A stretch of DNA of 64,000 bases from the NCBI RefSeq assembly GCF_002834295.1, contig NZ_PISP01000001.1:1178001-1242000 (forward strand), in the 5' to 3' direction. Below are positions 34,199-44,151 of the stretch, in pieces (positions within the stretch are counted from its first letter, which is position 1; every line of letters begins with the position of its first letter). A program made the translations under genes and the position numbers. Origin of the DNA: Rhodohalobacter barkolensis (GTDB taxonomy: Bacteria > Bacteroidota > Rhodothermia > Balneolales > Balneolaceae). The notes beneath the pieces were generated by a model, which saw nothing but the letters and a program-made list of their open reading frames with translations, made no database searches and was not told the DNA's origin.

Positions 34199-36487
34199 AT
34201 GAAGCAGTTTACCCTTCAGCCCGATTCAAACCCTCAAAAACCAACAAATTTTTTAAATCAACTGAATGAACAGCAGAAGAAAGCTGCATCACATGTAAAC
34301 GGTCCACTTTTGATTATTGCAGGAGCAGGAAGCGGTAAAACAAGAGTGCTCACATATCGAATTGCGCACCTTCTTCAAAAACAGTACGCACTGCCTCAAA
34401 ACATTCTTGCCCTTACTTTTACAAATAAGGCTGCGAGAGAAATGCAGGAGCGAATTCAGGATTTGATTGGTGAAAAGGCGGGTGGGCTGTGGATGGGGAC
34501 GTTTCACTCCATCTTTTCAAAAATTCTCAGGTTCGAAGCAGACAAAATTGGCTACAACAGTCAGTACTCCATCTACGATACTACGGATGCCGAAAATGCC
34601 ATTAAACTGATTTTAAAAGAGCTGAATTACGACCCGCGAGAAATTCGACCCCGCACAATTCAACACAAAATCAGTGACGCGAAGAATCAGCTGATCTCAC
34701 CGGAGCAATACCAGCACAGGTTTGTACAAAGCACTCTGGATGATATCACCGCAAGAGTTTTTCAGATATATGCCAAGCGCCTGAAGCAGGCAAACGCTAT
34801 GGATTTTGACGACCTGCTCATCAAACCGATTGAGTTGCTCGAGGAGCATCCGGATGTTTTGGAGAAGTATCAGGATCGGTTCCGGTATATTATGATTGAT
34901 GAGTATCAGGATACGAACCATGCCCAGTATAAGGTAACCCGGCTGCTGGCAGACAAGTATCAGAATATCTGTGTGGTGGGTGATGATGCTCAAAGTATTT
35001 ACTCGTTCCGAGGGGCAGACATCAGCAATATTCTGAATTTTAAAAACGACTATGATGACGCCCTGGAAGTTCCTCTTGAGCAGAATTACCGCTCCACGAA
35101 ATTCATTCTTCAGTGTGCCGATTCCATCATCAAAAAAAATGAGAAGCAGCTCGATAAAACACTCTGGACTGATAATGAGGATGGAGATACGGTTACACTG
35201 CTTGAAAATTTTGATGAACGCGATGAAGCGAACCGCATTGTCAATTACATAAACGACCTGAAGCTTCGCCACGGTTATCAGAACAACGACTTTGCCATTC
35301 TCTACCGAACCAACTACCAAAGTAGAATTTTTGAAGAATCCCTTCGGCGCAGAGGCATTACCTATCAATTGGTAGGCGGTCTCTCCTTTTACCAGCGCAA
35401 GGAGATTAAAGATGTGCTGGCATATTTAACGCTGCTTGTCAATCCCGAAGACGAACAAGCACTGCTCAGAATCATTAATGAACCGAGCCGCGGAATTGGA
35501 AACAAGACTCTAAACCAGTTACTGAAAAAAGCTCGGGCTACCGGACAAAGCGTGTGGACGATCCTTCACGATGTGGAATCGGCTGATATATACAAACCTG
35601 CAAAGGCTAAAATTGCAGATTTCATTCATATGATCGAGAGTCTTAAAGAGATGCTTGAAACGGGCACTCCCGTATTGGATGTGACTAAAAAGATGCTTGA
35701 AAAAAGCGGATATCTGAAAGCTCTGGTTGAAGAGAATGACGCCAAAGCACTGACCCGCCGTGACAACGTTCTGGAACTTCAAAACGCGATAGCGTACTAC
35801 CAGCAGAATACCAAAAACCCGAAGCTTTCCAACTTTCTGCAGGAAATTAACCTGATTACCGACAGTGACAAATATGATGAAGACAAACCTGCCGTTACAC
35901 TCATGACGGTACACGCATCGAAAGGACTGGAGTTTCCGGTAATTTTCATTGTGGGATTGGAAGAAAATCTATTCCCGATGGGGCCGCGAGAAGGTGAAGA
36001 GGCCAATATTGAGGAAGAACGACGACTCTTTTATGTGGCCATTACCCGGGCTGAAAAGCAGCTCTTTTTCAGTTTTAGTAAACTGCGTTATAAGTATGGC
36101 GAAGAGCAGCGACAGGCTCGATCCAGGTTTTTGGATGAGGTAGATTCAGGTGTGGTTCGAACCGAAACCGGAGCTACAATTCAACAAAAAAATAATCACT
36201 TTGAAGAGTCCGGCGGAAATGACGGCAGTACTACCATCGAATATGAACACAACTGGAAGTCGCCCATTCATTCCAAAAAACCATCTGAAACATCATCAAC
36301 CTATGAATATGAGTACGATGACGATCCATTCAGAACAGGCGCACAGGTGATGCATCCTAAATTTGGCGCCGGAAAAATTATTCAGCGTTCGGGATCGGGC
36401 AAAGATACCAGAGTTGTTGTATTTTTTAAGAATCGCGGACAAAAAACATTAATGCTTCGGGCCGCTAAGTTAAAAGTTCTCAGTTAA
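34199..36487 (+). CDS. pcrA: UvrD/PcrA-type SF1A DNA helicase
   Basis: A 762-residue 3'-5' helicase used in nucleotide-excision repair and clearing of replication blocks. Motif I is 'AGAGSGKTRVL', Ia is 'LTFTNKAAREM', II is 'DEYQDTNHAQ', III is 'GDDAQSIYSFRGAD', V is 'LMTVHASKGLEFPVIF' and VI is 'EERRLFYVAITRAEK'. A polar linker (about 640-700) leads to a C-terminal Tudor-like domain, 'GAQVMHPKFGAGKII', that contacts RNA polymerase in PcrA. The next gene starts 15 bp downstream with a good ribosome-binding site. Confidence 0.94.
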   Translation: MKQFTLQPDSNPQKPTNFLNQLNEQQKKAASHVNGPLLIIAGAGSGKTRVLTYRIAHLLQKQYALPQNILALTFTNKAAREMQERIQDLIGEKAGGLWMGTFHSIFSKILRFEADKIGYNSQYSIYDTTDAENAIKLILKELNYDPREIRPRTIQHKISDAKNQLISPEQYQHRFVQSTLDDITARVFQIYAKRLKQANAMDFDDLLIKPIELLEEHPDVLEKYQDRFRYIMIDEYQDTNHAQYKVTRLLADKYQNICVVGDDAQSIYSFRGADISNILNFKNDYDDALEVPLEQNYRSTKFILQCADSIIKKNEKQLDKTLWTDNEDGDTVTLLENFDERDEANRIVNYINDLKLRHGYQNNDFAILYRTNYQSRIFEESLRRRGITYQLVGGLSFYQRKEIKDVLAYLTLLVNPEDEQALLRIINEPSRGIGNKTLNQLLKKARATGQSVWTILHDVESADIYKPAKAKIADFIHMIESLKEMLETGTPVLDVTKKMLEKSGYLKALVEENDAKALTRRDNVLELQNAIAYYQQNTKNPKLSNFLQEINLITDSDKYDEDKPAVTLMTVHASKGLEFPVIFIVGLEENLFPMGPREGEEANIEEERRLFYVAITRAEKQLFFSFSKLRYKYGEEQRQARSRFLDEVDSGVVRTETGATIQQKNNHFEESGGNDGSTTIEYEHNWKSPIHSKKPSETSSTYEYEYDDDPFRTGAQVMHPKFGAGKIIQRSGSGKDTRVVVFFKNRGQKTLMLRAAKLKVLS

Positions 36488-36502
36488 TCAGAGGAGAATC
36501 TC

Positions 36503-38026
36503 TTGTTTAATGCTTTACGTTTTGCCGCTCTGGGAGTGGTATTTCAATTGTTTGCATTCGGAATTGTTACGGCTCAGATATCCCTTTCTGCTGAAAGTAT
36601 GGGGCTGGGAGGCGGCGGTACGGCATATCTGACCGGTTACGAATCTCTGTTCGTTAATCCCGCTAATTTGCACATACAGGAGGAGAATTACTCAATGCAG
36701 ATATCTGTGATGCAGAGTGGTATTTACAATGAATATTTGCTCCCCGAAACAGATTTCAGCCAAAGGTCCCGTCAATTCAGATCCGCATTCTTACCTTTCA
36801 AAACTTCGTCGCCCAACCTTGAACTGACTGAGGCAGACCGGAGCATTATACAGGACAGAAACTATCCCGGAAGCAGGCGGGTTGCGGCATTTCAATCAAT
36901 GTCCGACATCCATTGGCTTGGATTGAAATGGAAAGGTGATCAAAAAACCTACGCCCTGGCGTTTCGCAGCAGAGTTTACAGCAAATTTGAACTGGGGCAA
37001 AGTTTCTTCTCATCCTCTGCGGTTGAACGCGGCAATAATCTTTATGGCGACCGCTCCTTTCGACATCAGTATCAATCTTTTCATGAACTTTCATTTGGTT
37101 ATGCAGAATCGTTTGATTTTCTGAATGGCCTAACTCCTCAGCTGACAGAATTTATTGTCGGTATTGCACCTAAATTGGTCATCGCCGGCTCCTACCTTGA
37201 TGCGCAGTACGATAACGTTTATGAATATCAGGATGACATCGACCGCTGGAACCGAAGTTCAGTCTACAGCCAGCGTTCAACCGGTGCCTTTTCAGGAAAT
37301 CAAACCTATTTTGGGCAGAGTCAGGTTCCCGGATTTGTTGATGGTTCCTTTACTGATTTGATGAAACCTTCTGGATTCGGTTTTGGGCTGGATGTCGGGA
37401 TCACCTACATGATTACTTTTGGCGGTGATTTATCCCTTATACAGCGGGATCAAACTCCAACGGAAAAATCGATGCGTCTCAGTTTATCCATTACTGATTT
37501 AGGCGCCGTTTATCAGTTTGACAACGCAGAAGAGATCCAAACCGACAGAGTTGAAGAAGAGTTGGAAGAGTTACCTGCCATTGCGCCCAAACGTTTTACA
37601 GGGGCTCCAAATGAACACCTATTTTTTCTGAATGATCAGGAGGATTCACCGTATGACTTGAACCCTGAATTTTCCTACGATTCATTTCTTTCCATGCTGC
37701 CAACATCTATTCAGGCAGGTGCCCTTTTTCAGATCAATCGCATGAAACTCATGGGTGATGTTCGGTTTCCTGTTGTAAATCACGAATTTGCATCCAAAGC
37801 GCCCATTGTCTACCTGGGAACGGAATTAAAACCTCTACCCTTTTTACCGGTTCGCCTGGGTACACGCATTGCGCCACATCTGCCGGGTTACTACAGTATC
37901 GGGTTTGGCATTGAGAGTAAATATTTTGAAATCAATACGGCCCTGAAAGTGAAGAGCAGCCAAATTGGTCCGACAAACGAGGTCGTTGGAGCCTCTATGG
38001 CGGGAATAAAAATCTTCCTGCCCTAA
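36503..38026 (+). CDS. Predicted outer-membrane beta-barrel protein (DUF5723-like)
   Basis: A 507-residue protein with a signal peptide ending at about residue 25 (VTAQ). The start is TTG at 36503, supported by a strong GAGGAG ribosome-binding site 7 bp upstream. The opening 'AESMGLGGGGTAYLTGYESLFVNPANL' is the G-G-x-A followed by NPAN pattern of FadL- and PorV-like barrels of Bacteroidota. Alternating strands continue to a hydrophobic end 'KIFLP'. The ligand and any link to type IX secretion are unknown. It follows pcrA by 15 bp. Confidence 0.68.
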   Translation: MFNALRFAALGVVFQLFAFGIVTAQISLSAESMGLGGGGTAYLTGYESLFVNPANLHIQEENYSMQISVMQSGIYNEYLLPETDFSQRSRQFRSAFLPFKTSSPNLELTEADRSIIQDRNYPGSRRVAAFQSMSDIHWLGLKWKGDQKTYALAFRSRVYSKFELGQSFFSSSAVERGNNLYGDRSFRHQYQSFHELSFGYAESFDFLNGLTPQLTEFIVGIAPKLVIAGSYLDAQYDNVYEYQDDIDRWNRSSVYSQRSTGAFSGNQTYFGQSQVPGFVDGSFTDLMKPSGFGFGLDVGITYMITFGGDLSLIQRDQTPTEKSMRLSLSITDLGAVYQFDNAEEIQTDRVEEELEELPAIAPKRFTGAPNEHLFFLNDQEDSPYDLNPEFSYDSFLSMLPTSIQAGALFQINRMKLMGDVRFPVVNHEFASKAPIVYLGTELKPLPFLPVRLGTRIAPHLPGYYSIGFGIESKYFEINTALKVKSSQIGPTNEVVGASMAGIKIFLP

Positions 38027-38238
38027 ACCATTCACAATTCGATACTTAGAATCCATCAATATTTACCTTTTATTAAGTCAATGGATCAAAACTGACCAAG
38101 TGTCATAAAAATAGTGTCTCCACTCAATTTGGCAGAACAGAAAAAGAAGATATGACGTTATGGTACCAACACTCTTTTTGGCTCTGATTTTGCCACTTAT
38201 AGAAGAAAGAGCAAAAAAATTTAATCTAAGTCTAATAC

Positions 38239-40779
38239 ATGTTTGACCAACGGTTTAAAATACAGACGGCATTTGACGATCAAGGCGATAATTTTGATGA
38301 TTTCGAGCAGGCAATTCCCTTGATGAGTGAGGAAGAAGAGAAGAAACTCACCGAGTCTGAAGTACCGGAAAACCTCCCCATTCTTCCTTTAAAAAACACA
38401 GTCTTGTTTCCGGGCGTAGTTGTCCCGATCACAGTAGGGCGTGATCGGTCATTGGCGTTGGTAAAGGAAGCCTACGAAAGTGATAAAACGATCGGGGTTG
38501 TTACCCAAAAAGATGAGTCGATCGAAGACCCCGAACCTGCCGATATGTACAAATACGGTACTGTTGCCCAGATTTTGAAATTGATCAAAATGCCGGATGG
38601 CAGTAAGAGCGTAGTGATTCAGGGTAAAAGTGTTATCGAAATTGAAGAGTTTACCCAAAAGGATCCATTCTTCCGGGCGGATGTACAATCTGTTCAACAG
38701 GAGATGGATATCAGTGGTGTAGAACTGGATGCTTCAATGAGGTCTATAAAAGAGACCGCGAGTAAAATCGTGAATCTTTCGCCAAATATACCTTCTGAAG
38801 CATCCATTGCCATCAACAATATTTCAAGTCCGGCATTTTTGCTGAACTTCATCTCCTCCAACCTGCAAGTTTCCATAGCAGAAAAACAGGGCATTCTGGA
38901 GATTAAAAAATTCTCGGAGCGACTTGAAAAGGTCATGGAATTTCTGAACAAGGAGCTTCAGGTTCTCAATTTGAGCGAAGAAATCCGATCGAAAGTTAAA
39001 ACCGACATTGACGATCAACAGCGTGATTTCTATTTGCGACAGCAGATGAAGGCGATACAGGAAGCGCTGGGTGAAGACAGTGAACAACAGGATATTGAAA
39101 AACTGAAGCAGCGTCTTGCCGAGAAGCAAGGACTCAGTGACGACGCAAAGGATACCATAGATAAAGAGCTTCAGCGGCTTGAGATGACGCCAAATTCATC
39201 ACCTAACTATGGAATCATCCATAGCTACGTGGAGTGGATTCTTGATCTGCCGTGGGGTGAATTCTCGGACGATAAACTGGATCTGAAACGAGCCCGGAAA
39301 ATCCTCGATGAGGATCACTACGGCCTTGAGAAAGTGAAAAAACGGATTGTAGAGTATCTTGCGGTTCTGAAACTCAAAAAGGACATGAAAGCTCCTATCC
39401 TCTGCTTTTACGGACCTCCGGGAGTTGGTAAAACATCTCTGGGTAAGTCTATCGCCAGAGCGTTGAATCGAGAATTTGAGCGATTCAGTCTGGGTGGAAT
39501 TCATGATGAAGCGGAGATTCGCGGTCACAGGCGAACGTACATTGGCGCACTGCCCGGCCGAATCCTTAGATCTATGAAGAAAGCCGGCAAAGGAAATCCG
39601 GTTATGATGCTGGATGAGATTGACAAAGTGGGTTCCGATTTCAGAGGTGATCCCACCTCCGCCCTGCTTGAAGTACTTGACCCTGAGCAGAATGATACCT
39701 TTATGGACAACTACCTGGAGCTGGAATATGACCTCTCCAAAGTCATGTTTATCGCTACGGCTAACTCGCTGGATACCATTCCAGCACCGCTGCGCGATCG
39801 AATGGAGATCATCAACATCAGCGGTTACACACAGGAAGAGAAGATTGAAATCGCTAAAAAATATCTTATTCCAAAACAGATTGAAGAGAATGGACTTTCC
39901 AAAAAACAGTTCAAAATCTCAAACAAAGCTATTGAGAAAATTATTGATGAGTACACTCGCGAATCCGGTGTTCGCGGACTTGAGCGCCAGATCGGTGCGG
40001 TTTGCCGTAACGTAGCAGCTCAAATTGCAAGCGGTGATATCGAGAAGATGAGTGTAGGTGTAAAGGACATCCAAGATATTCTTGGTAAGCGCAAATTCTT
40101 CTCCGATGTTGCCGAACGAACAACTGTTCCCGGCGTGGCTACCGGCCTGGCTTGGACACCATATGGCGGAGACATCCTCTTTATTGAAGCGAGTGTTTCC
40201 CGCGGATCAGGAAAATTGCATATCACCGGACAGTTAGGTGATGTGATGAAAGAGTCGGCCATGCTGGCTATCAGCTACCTGCGAGCACGATATGAAGAGC
40301 TGAACATACCGGAAGAAGCATTTAAATACTGGGATCTTCACATACACGTGCCTCAAGGCGCGGTTCCGAAAGACGGACCGTCGGCCGGCGTGGCACTGCT
40401 CAGTGCGGTAGCTTCCATCTTTACGCAGCGTAAAGTGAAAGGCACATTGGCTATGACCGGAGAGATTACACTTCGAGGATTGGTCTTGCCTGTGGGCGGT
40501 ATCAAAGAGAAAGTACTGGCCGCTAAACGCGCCGGAATTGAGAAAGTATTTCTACCTCAAAAGAATGAAAAAGATGTGGAAGAGATTGAAAAAGATGTCA
40601 TCGGAAATCTTCAGGTGGAATATCTTGACCGAATGGAACCGATATTGGATCTGATTCTTGAGGATAAGCCGGTTCAGGATCCTAAAGAGTTCTTTAAGGT
40701 TCCTGATTCCCATAAGAATCAGGTTTCTGGAAACAATGCAAAAAGTGATTCCACTCAAGAAGTAACAGTAATGGATTAA
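38239..40779 (+). CDS. lon: ATP-dependent protease Lon (LonA)
   Basis: An 846-residue cytoplasmic protease. The N-terminal substrate-binding domain starts at about residue 45 ('LPILPLKNTVLFPGVVVPI'). A coiled segment, then AAA+ motifs 'GPPGVGKTSLGKS' and 'MMLDEIDKVG', then the protease domain with the catalytic Ser in 'PKDGPSAGVAL' and Lys in 'GGIKEKVLAAKRAG' follow. A 35-residue acidic N-terminal extension and a short polar tail are family variants. It degrades misfolded and regulatory proteins. The 212-bp leader shows no recognisable heat-shock operator. A terminator follows. Confidence 0.97.
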   Translation: MFDQRFKIQTAFDDQGDNFDDFEQAIPLMSEEEEKKLTESEVPENLPILPLKNTVLFPGVVVPITVGRDRSLALVKEAYESDKTIGVVTQKDESIEDPEPADMYKYGTVAQILKLIKMPDGSKSVVIQGKSVIEIEEFTQKDPFFRADVQSVQQEMDISGVELDASMRSIKETASKIVNLSPNIPSEASIAINNISSPAFLLNFISSNLQVSIAEKQGILEIKKFSERLEKVMEFLNKELQVLNLSEEIRSKVKTDIDDQQRDFYLRQQMKAIQEALGEDSEQQDIEKLKQRLAEKQGLSDDAKDTIDKELQRLEMTPNSSPNYGIIHSYVEWILDLPWGEFSDDKLDLKRARKILDEDHYGLEKVKKRIVEYLAVLKLKKDMKAPILCFYGPPGVGKTSLGKSIARALNREFERFSLGGIHDEAEIRGHRRTYIGALPGRILRSMKKAGKGNPVMMLDEIDKVGSDFRGDPTSALLEVLDPEQNDTFMDNYLELEYDLSKVMFIATANSLDTIPAPLRDRMEIINISGYTQEEKIEIAKKYLIPKQIEENGLSKKQFKISNKAIEKIIDEYTRESGVRGLERQIGAVCRNVAAQIASGDIEKMSVGVKDIQDILGKRKFFSDVAERTTVPGVATGLAWTPYGGDILFIEASVSRGSGKLHITGQLGDVMKESAMLAISYLRARYEELNIPEEAFKYWDLHIHVPQGAVPKDGPSAGVALLSAVASIFTQRKVKGTLAMTGEITLRGLVLPVGGIKEKVLAAKRAGIEKVFLPQKNEKDVEEIEKDVIGNLQVEYLDRMEPILDLILEDKPVQDPKEFFKVPDSHKNQVSGNNAKSDSTQEVTVMD

Positions 40780-40809
40780 CTTTTTGCTGATAAACGAATG
40801 AAAACAATT

Positions 40810-40845
40810 AAAAGCCGGGCAGAGAGTTTCTGTCTGGCTTTTTTT
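40810..40845 (+). terminator. Rho-independent terminator of lon
   Basis: AAAGCCGGGCAG pairs with CTGTCTGGCTTT (one G-U pair), followed by a T-run of at least seven, about 30 bp after the lon stop. Confidence 0.9.
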
Positions 40846-41004
40846 GTTTACCGCTGATGCGCAGTGGACATAATAAGTATGCATTCAGTTACGAGGCATT
40901 TTAGAAAATCATTTAAACAATGATTTATGAATTTTCTCTTTGCACTCCGATTAATTCTAAATCATTTTTCGATTTAAAAGTCAAAAGGGTGTATTTTCTC
41001 ACTC

Positions 41005-41913
41005 ATGAAAAAAGGCCGAGTCATACAATCCACGGGTAAATGGTATAAAGTAAGCTGTGACGGTGACATCATCGACAGCCGGCTTCCGGGAAAATTCCGT
41101 CTTGATAAAAAAGAGGTAACCAATCCTGTGGCCGTAGGTGATTACGTAGATATTGAGATTGGTGATGACGGTACCGGATCGATTCAGAAAATTCATGACA
41201 GAGAAAACTACATCCCCCGTCAAGCCACGCACGGCCGCAGAGGTGAACAAATACTGGTTTCAAATGTAGATCGTGCCTGGGTGGTACAATCGGTAAAGCA
41301 ACCCAAATTGAATACCGGCTTTATCGATCGATTTCTTGTAACCTGCGAAGCGTATGAGGTTTCGGGAGGAGTGATTTTCAATAAGATGGATTTGGCCAAA
41401 TCCGGCGGAAGAGCTCATGTTCAGGAACTATCCGAGTTGTATCGATCGCTGGGTTACGAAACTGCTATTACCTCCGCTGAAACCGGAGATACCGATGATC
41501 TGAAATCAAAGATTGCCGGTAAAACATCCGTTTTCATTGGCCCGTCGGGTGTTGGAAAAACATCTCTTTTAAATCAGATTGAACCGGACCTGAAATTAAG
41601 GGTTGGTGAGATCTCTTCTTATTCTCAAAAAGGGAAACATACCACAACATTCGCTCAGCTTATCCCGCTAAGCGACGGTGGATTTGTGGTAGACACTCCC
41701 GGAATCCGTGAATTCGGGTTGGTGCACATAGACAAACCTGAGCTCTCCCTCTACTTCCCTGAAATGATAGAACCCCGTCAGCACTGTAAATTTTACAACT
41801 GTACCCACTATCATGAACCGAAGTGCGGAGTTATTGAAGCTTTTGAGGACGGTAAGATTGCGGCCAGCCGGTACAACTCTTACCTGAACATTCTTGAATC
41901 GCTTGATCGGTAA
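41005..41913 (+). CDS. rsgA: Ribosome small-subunit-dependent GTPase A (RsgA)
   Basis: A 302-residue late 30S assembly GTPase. An N-terminal OB domain precedes a circularly permuted GTPase, so G4 ('IFNKMDL') comes before G1 ('GPSGVGKTSL') and G3 ('DTPGIREFG'). The C-terminal zinc site is 'CKFYNCTHYHEPKCGV'. All motifs are intact. It is monocistronic, with no clear regulatory site in the 225-bp gap after lon apart from lon's terminator. Confidence 0.96.
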   Translation: MKKGRVIQSTGKWYKVSCDGDIIDSRLPGKFRLDKKEVTNPVAVGDYVDIEIGDDGTGSIQKIHDRENYIPRQATHGRRGEQILVSNVDRAWVVQSVKQPKLNTGFIDRFLVTCEAYEVSGGVIFNKMDLAKSGGRAHVQELSELYRSLGYETAITSAETGDTDDLKSKIAGKTSVFIGPSGVGKTSLLNQIEPDLKLRVGEISSYSQKGKHTTTFAQLIPLSDGGFVVDTPGIREFGLVHIDKPELSLYFPEMIEPRQHCKFYNCTHYHEPKCGVIEAFEDGKIAASRYNSYLNILESLDR

Positions 41914-42111
41914 TCTATTGAATAGAAAATGAATCCACTCAAATTCTGTAACAATTGGGTCTGTTATCACTCATTTTAATATAATAGCAAGGAATGGATT
42001 GACTGTCTGCTACAAGATCAAAAATCTTACATTTACAATTTTGATCATTAATTTGATCTTATGCCATTATTTACAAACTTCTCAAATCGCACAAACCAAT
42101 AAATATTATTT

Positions 42112-43239
42112 ATGAAAACAGTTTTACAATTAAAAAAAGTTACCCTATTTGTTAGTACTCTTCTACTCATCTCGCTTGCAGGAGTTCAAAATGCAGCTGC
42201 CCAGTTCGATGATGCCGGTGAAATACTACGGTCCGGTACAAACGATGCAAACCTGCTATTGCAGGAATATCTCAAACCGTTTGCGAATGGGTTTGGAGCA
42301 GATTTGAATTCCGGATGGATAAACTCTGCACGTCCTTACCGCAAACTTGGATTCGACCTCCGAATCAGTGCAGGAGTTGCTATTGTACCCACGGGTGATC
42401 GCAGCTTTAATGTTGATGAACTCGACTTTGAAAATCTGGATCGTGTAGGCGGACCTGCAGAGGCTCAAACTGCTTTTGGCGAAGACGTGGCGGGCCCTGA
42501 AATGGGGATTTTTGGAACAAATCCGGTAACCGGATTGCGACAGGAAATTACCCGCTTCACCATGCCAGAAGGAACCGGATATCCGTTTGTACCGGCCCCA
42601 ATGATTCAGGGAACGGTTGGCATCGTAAAAGACACAGATGTTTCTCTCAGATATATGCCAACTGTAACAGTCGAAGACATCAATACAAGCTTATTTGGTT
42701 TTGGCGTTAAACACGGCTTAAACCAGTGGCTGCCTGGCGGTTCTGTTTTACCGGTGGATCTCTCCGTTCAACTGGGTTACACCAAATTGACGTCCGATTT
42801 CGGTTTCGAAGTCAATCCTGAAGAAGGTCAGGATATTTACAACCCTTATGCGGGTAACCCAAGCCTGTGGGAAGGTCAGTCTATCGATATGGAAGCAACC
42901 GGATTTACCGGTAATATTCTGGTTGGGAAAAATCTGCCAATCATTTCCGTATACGGAGGCATCGGTTTCCAATCTTCAGAAATGACTCTTAACTCTCCGG
43001 GTTCCTATCCTGTTACAGTATTTAATGAAGATTATGATCCATTGGACGGCTCTGAGGAAACAAGAGAAAAGATCATCGAACGATTAGATGAGCCGATTAA
43101 TCTGAGTTTTGACGGATCAAACAGCATTCATGCGTTGGCCGGTTTCAGATTGAGATTATCACTTCTCACTATTTCAGGTTCTTATACGCTGTCCAATTAT
43201 CCGGTTGCCAATATCGGTGTTGGGTTGAGTTTCAGATAA
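42112..43239 (+). CDS. Exported barrel-like protein, DUF6588 type
   Basis: A 375-residue protein with a signal peptide ending at about residue 30 (NAAAQ). An alternating beta-strand pattern continues through to 'NIGVGLSFR', a typical outer-membrane barrel end. 'LLLQEYLKPFANGFGADLNSGW' and 'PAPMIQGTVGIVKDTDVSLRYMP' are the blocks I associate with DUF6588 of Bacteroidota. The function is unknown. A strong terminator follows. Confidence 0.7.
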   Translation: MKTVLQLKKVTLFVSTLLLISLAGVQNAAAQFDDAGEILRSGTNDANLLLQEYLKPFANGFGADLNSGWINSARPYRKLGFDLRISAGVAIVPTGDRSFNVDELDFENLDRVGGPAEAQTAFGEDVAGPEMGIFGTNPVTGLRQEITRFTMPEGTGYPFVPAPMIQGTVGIVKDTDVSLRYMPTVTVEDINTSLFGFGVKHGLNQWLPGGSVLPVDLSVQLGYTKLTSDFGFEVNPEEGQDIYNPYAGNPSLWEGQSIDMEATGFTGNILVGKNLPIISVYGGIGFQSSEMTLNSPGSYPVTVFNEDYDPLDGSEETREKIIERLDEPINLSFDGSNSIHALAGFRLRLSLLTISGSYTLSNYPVANIGVGLSFR

Positions 43240-43266
43240 ACAAATCCATTATAAATTTTACTTGAT

Positions 43267-43300
43267 AGCACGGTTTAGGCAACTAAACCGTGCTTTTTTT
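43267..43300 (+). terminator. Strong rho-independent terminator
   Basis: AGCACGGTTTAG and CTAAACCGTGCT form a perfect 12-bp stem with a GCAA loop (43267-43294), followed by a run of T. It ends the DUF6588-like transcript. Confidence 0.96.
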
Positions 43301-43362
43301 TGTTAAATAATAGAATTCTGTTGTAGGTTATAAATATATAGGTACAAATCAATCCTACCGTT

Positions 43363-44013
43363 ATGAAATTACTCAAGCCATTCATTATTCTATCCTCCCT
43401 TTTCATTTTTTTGAGCTGTGCCAGCAGTGAACCGCGTACCGAAAGTTCAAAGTTTGAATTTGAATATGAAGATCAATCTTACGAAATCGTAGGTTTGATT
43501 ACTCAGGACGGAGAGTCATTAAATGACCTGGTTCTTCGCGATGGTCGTGAAATTGTATTTTGGGCCAGAGACAACAATCAGGATGGGATGATGGACAAAA
43601 TTATGAGAGGTGATATATCCCTCGAGAGAGCCAACGAGATTTACAGAGCGGGTATCCGTTTGGCGGATGAAGCCGGGAAATATGAGATGAAACCACATCC
43701 AAGAACATTTGAATTTGCTGATGAAAATTACGTTTTCAGTGTTGTTACCGTTCTTGGTGAATCAGGCAATAATTATAACTTGTTTGTAGCTCTAAATATT
43801 GAAACTGAGGTAGAAACCGAGATGACCGATTCCAATATGGATGGAACTCTTGATGAAGATCAGTTTGAACAGGAAGAGTTCGTTCAGTGGCAGGATCTCT
43901 ATTCGAAAGCACTTGAAAGAGGTATGGAGGAAAGAAAAATTCAGCAGACTGATGATGGGTCATACATAGTTCGTGTAAACCCAAGCCTTACCACGGGCTA
44001 TGTGAGGCAATAA
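43363..44013 (+). CDS. Lipoprotein with two DxNxDG calcium-loop-like motifs
   Basis: A 216-residue protein whose signal peptide ends at lipobox 'FLSC' (Cys19), so it is predicted to be an outer- or inner-membrane lipoprotein. Two short loops, 'DNNQDGMMD' and 'DSNMDGTLD', match the DxNxDGxxD calcium-binding pattern of EF-hand or thrombospondin type 3 loops. No other domain is recognised. Calcium binding is inferred only from the loops. Confidence 0.65.
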   Translation: MKLLKPFIILSSLFIFLSCASSEPRTESSKFEFEYEDQSYEIVGLITQDGESLNDLVLRDGREIVFWARDNNQDGMMDKIMRGDISLERANEIYRAGIRLADEAGKYEMKPHPRTFEFADENYVFSVVTVLGESGNNYNLFVALNIETEVETEMTDSNMDGTLDEDQFEQEEFVQWQDLYSKALERGMEERKIQQTDDGSYIVRVNPSLTTGYVRQ

Positions 44014-44151
44014 GCTTCATACACAGCTATAAATTCGTTTATAGTAGAACTTCGTTCTTAAATCAACTTGCCATACTGTACTGCGGTAAGTTCCCAGTTA
44101 CCTCTTTTAGACCAGAAATTTAAATTGGGGACTTAGTTTTGCAGTCACCCG

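Noticed and set aside
34697-35368. 223-residue open frame antisense to pcrA
   Set aside because: Shadow frame of a fully conserved helicase gene.
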